7,184 nt of DNA, from NCBI GenBank assembly GCA_026984385.1, contig JALSSH010000579.1:1-7184 (forward strand). Reading direction: 5' to 3'. This document shows positions 6,289 to 7,184 of this stretch, piece after piece. This DNA comes from Ardenticatenia bacterium (GTDB lineage: Bacteria > Chloroflexota > Anaerolineae > Aggregatilineales > Aggregatilineaceae). Both the position numbers and the translations under genes were made by a program. Below the pieces are notes generated by a model. It was not told where the DNA came from. It did no database searches and worked only from the letters and a program-made list of their open reading frames with translations. The stretch's first letter is position 1; the number at the start of each line of letters is the position of its first letter.

Positions 6289-7028
6289 GCACGCCAACCC
6301 TCTATTTGCGGGCGCGCACCGAAGACGTTTCGCCCCTAGTGCTGCTCTCCGGCGATCCCGCGCGGGTCAAACGCGGAGCGGCGGCGCTGGAAGATGGGCG
6401 CGTGCTGAACCACAACCGCGAATTTGCTTTGGCGCGCGGCTTGTTTCACGGCGTGCCGGTGACGCTTGCCAGCGGAGGGATCGGCGCGCCTTCCACCGCC
6501 ATCGCCATCCACGAGCTGGCTCAATGCGGTGCGCGCGCCATCGTGCGCATCGGGACGATGATGGGCGTGGCCGCGCCGCTCGGAAGCGTGGTGCTTTCCA
6601 CAGGCGCGGCACGCTTCGAAGGCACGTCAGCGCGCTATTTACCGCGCGAATATCCCGCGATCCCCAATTGGCCGTTGACCCAAACCCTGGCCGAAGCGGT
6701 GCAAGCCGCCGATTTGGACGTGCGTCTGGGGCTGACCAGCACGCACGACGCTTTCTATCCGGAGATGGCGCCGGAGCTGGTCGGAGAAGGTGCGCCCGAT
6801 CTGCATGAGGCTTGGCGGGCAGGTGTGTTGGGGATGGAAATGGAAGCGGCGTTGCTCTTTACACTGGGGCAAGTCTTGGGCTTGGCGACGGCGGCGGTGT
6901 GTTTGGTGACCGTGCAAGCCCAACCGCATCAGCTTTTGGAAGCAGAACAGCGCGCCGCGCTTGACGGGAGCATGGTCGAGGCGGCGCTGAGCGGACTGGT
7001 GGCTTACGGCGCAGAGTGGTTGCACTAG
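6285..7028 (+). CDS. Nucleoside phosphorylase, PNP/UDP family 1 (uridine-phosphorylase-like)
   Basis: This 247-residue enzyme should cleave a nucleoside with phosphate into free base and (deoxy)ribose-1-phosphate in the cytoplasm. Family marks are LSGDPARVKR (21-30), whose Arg27 side binds phosphate; SGGIGAPSTAIAIHEL (63-78); the phosphate Arg in VRIGT (Arg88); TSTHDAFYPE (151-160), matching the base loop; and GMEMEAALLF (183-192), where Glu185, Met186 and Glu187 hold the ribose. Length is close to the usual about 250 of E. coli uridine phosphorylase. The Gln and Arg that contact uracil there (Gln166, Arg168) align with Met161 and Pro163 here, so pyrimidine specificity is doubtful. Purine nucleosides or nicotinamide riboside remain possible. 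ATG at 6285 overlaps the kinase stop (ATGA). It is the last gene of the run. It ends 15 bases before the stop of a convergent gene, with no hairpin terminator visible. Confidence 0.92.
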   Translation: MSTPTLYLRARTEDVSPLVLLSGDPARVKRGAAALEDGRVLNHNREFALARGLFHGVPVTLASGGIGAPSTAIAIHELAQCGARAIVRIGTMMGVAAPLGSVVLSTGAARFEGTSARYLPREYPAIPNWPLTQTLAEAVQAADLDVRLGLTSTHDAFYPEMAPELVGEGAPDLHEAWRAGVLGMEMEAALLFTLGQVLGLATAAVCLVTVQAQPHQLLEAEQRAALDGSMVEAALSGLVAYGAEWLH

Positions 7029-7043
7029 TTCGGCGCGGAACTG

Positions 7044-7184
7044 TCAATCCGAGGTAGGTGGGCGGGCGGCTTCCCATGTGGTGAGCCGCTTTTCGCATGG
7101 GTCTTTGGGCAAACGAGCGCCGCGTTCCAACATTTGGCGGAGCGCGGCGGCAGCGCGAGGCGGGGTAACCACTTCTTGGCCCAC
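7044..7184 (-). CDS. Probable 3' end of a convergent minus-strand gene, hypothetical
   Basis: On the minus strand the frame is open from the right edge to TGA (7046-7044) and gives 46 residues. It includes TPPRAAAALRQMLERGARLP, and then KDPCEKRLTTWEAARPPTSD ends the protein. The segment reads like real protein, with an amphipathic Ala/Leu/Arg helix followed by a charged tail, and its codon choice resembles its neighbours. I do not recognise a family. A plus-strand frame over the same bases (from 7030) is also open, but it lacks a start and is less protein-like. The short length limits confidence. If real, the gene faces the operon and would not be part of its transcript. Confidence 0.5.
   Translation of the reverse strand: MGQEVVTPPRAAAALRQMLERGARLPKDPCEKRLTTWEAARPPTSD

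Noticed and set aside
5464..6297. 277-residue minus-strand open frame inside the kinase gene
   Set aside because: Antisense shadow of the PfkB gene; no recognisable motif and no ribosome site noticed.
6219..7028. Longer phosphorylase starting at 6219
   Set aside because: The extra 22 residues match nothing in the family and overlap the kinase by 70 bases, while ATG at 6285 has a good ribosome site and the ATGA overlap.
7030..7184. Plus-strand open frame at the right edge
   Set aside because: It has no start with a ribosome site and its residues look less protein-like than the minus-strand reading of the same bases.

Overview
The window is a GC-rich (about 60% by eye), gene-dense stretch from a bacterial chromosome. 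It is almost entirely one plus-strand operon for importing and breaking down nucleosides. Lineage cannot be fixed without a search. The mix of TTG and CTG leucine codons, the BMP-type nucleoside importer and a TAGGGGCG/CGCCCCTA palindrome would fit Chloroflexota (Anaerolineae-like), held with low to moderate confidence.

Layout. Bases 1-800 hold the C-terminal 265 residues of a BMP/PnrA-family substrate-binding protein whose 5' end lies outside the window. An 87-base gap follows (801-887) with a perfect 12-bp hairpin. Next come a double-cassette ATPase (888-2405), permease 1 (2406-3809) and permease 2 (3836-4741), which together complete an ABC importer of the YufNOPQ/RnsABCD nucleoside type. 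Three cytoplasmic enzymes follow in tight coupling: an isochorismatase/nicotinamidase-fold cysteine hydrolase (4772-5338), a PfkB-family sugar or nucleoside kinase (5335-6288, GTGA overlap) and a PNP/UDP-family nucleoside phosphorylase (6285-7028, ATGA overlap). The last 141 bases (7044-7184) look like the 3' end of a convergent minus-strand gene of unknown function.

How it fits together (inference). The binding protein captures a nucleoside and the ABC importer brings it in. The phosphorylase splits it into free base and (deoxy)ribose-1-phosphate, the PfkB kinase phosphorylates the sugar phosphate or the nucleoside, and the hydrolase deamidates the base or a derived amide. One economical reading is nicotinamide riboside use: phosphorolysis gives nicotinamide, which a nicotinamidase turns into nicotinate. 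General purine or pyrimidine nucleoside catabolism is the main alternative.

The oddest feature is permease 1. It carries about 115 extra N-terminal residues, with two hydrophobic segments and a four-cysteine zinc ribbon, fused in frame ahead of an otherwise ordinary permease domain. The phosphorylase also seems to lack the Gln and Arg that bind uracil in classical uridine phosphorylase. No RNA genes, CRISPR arrays, insertion sequences or clear intrinsic terminators were seen. The operon promoter must lie upstream of the window.
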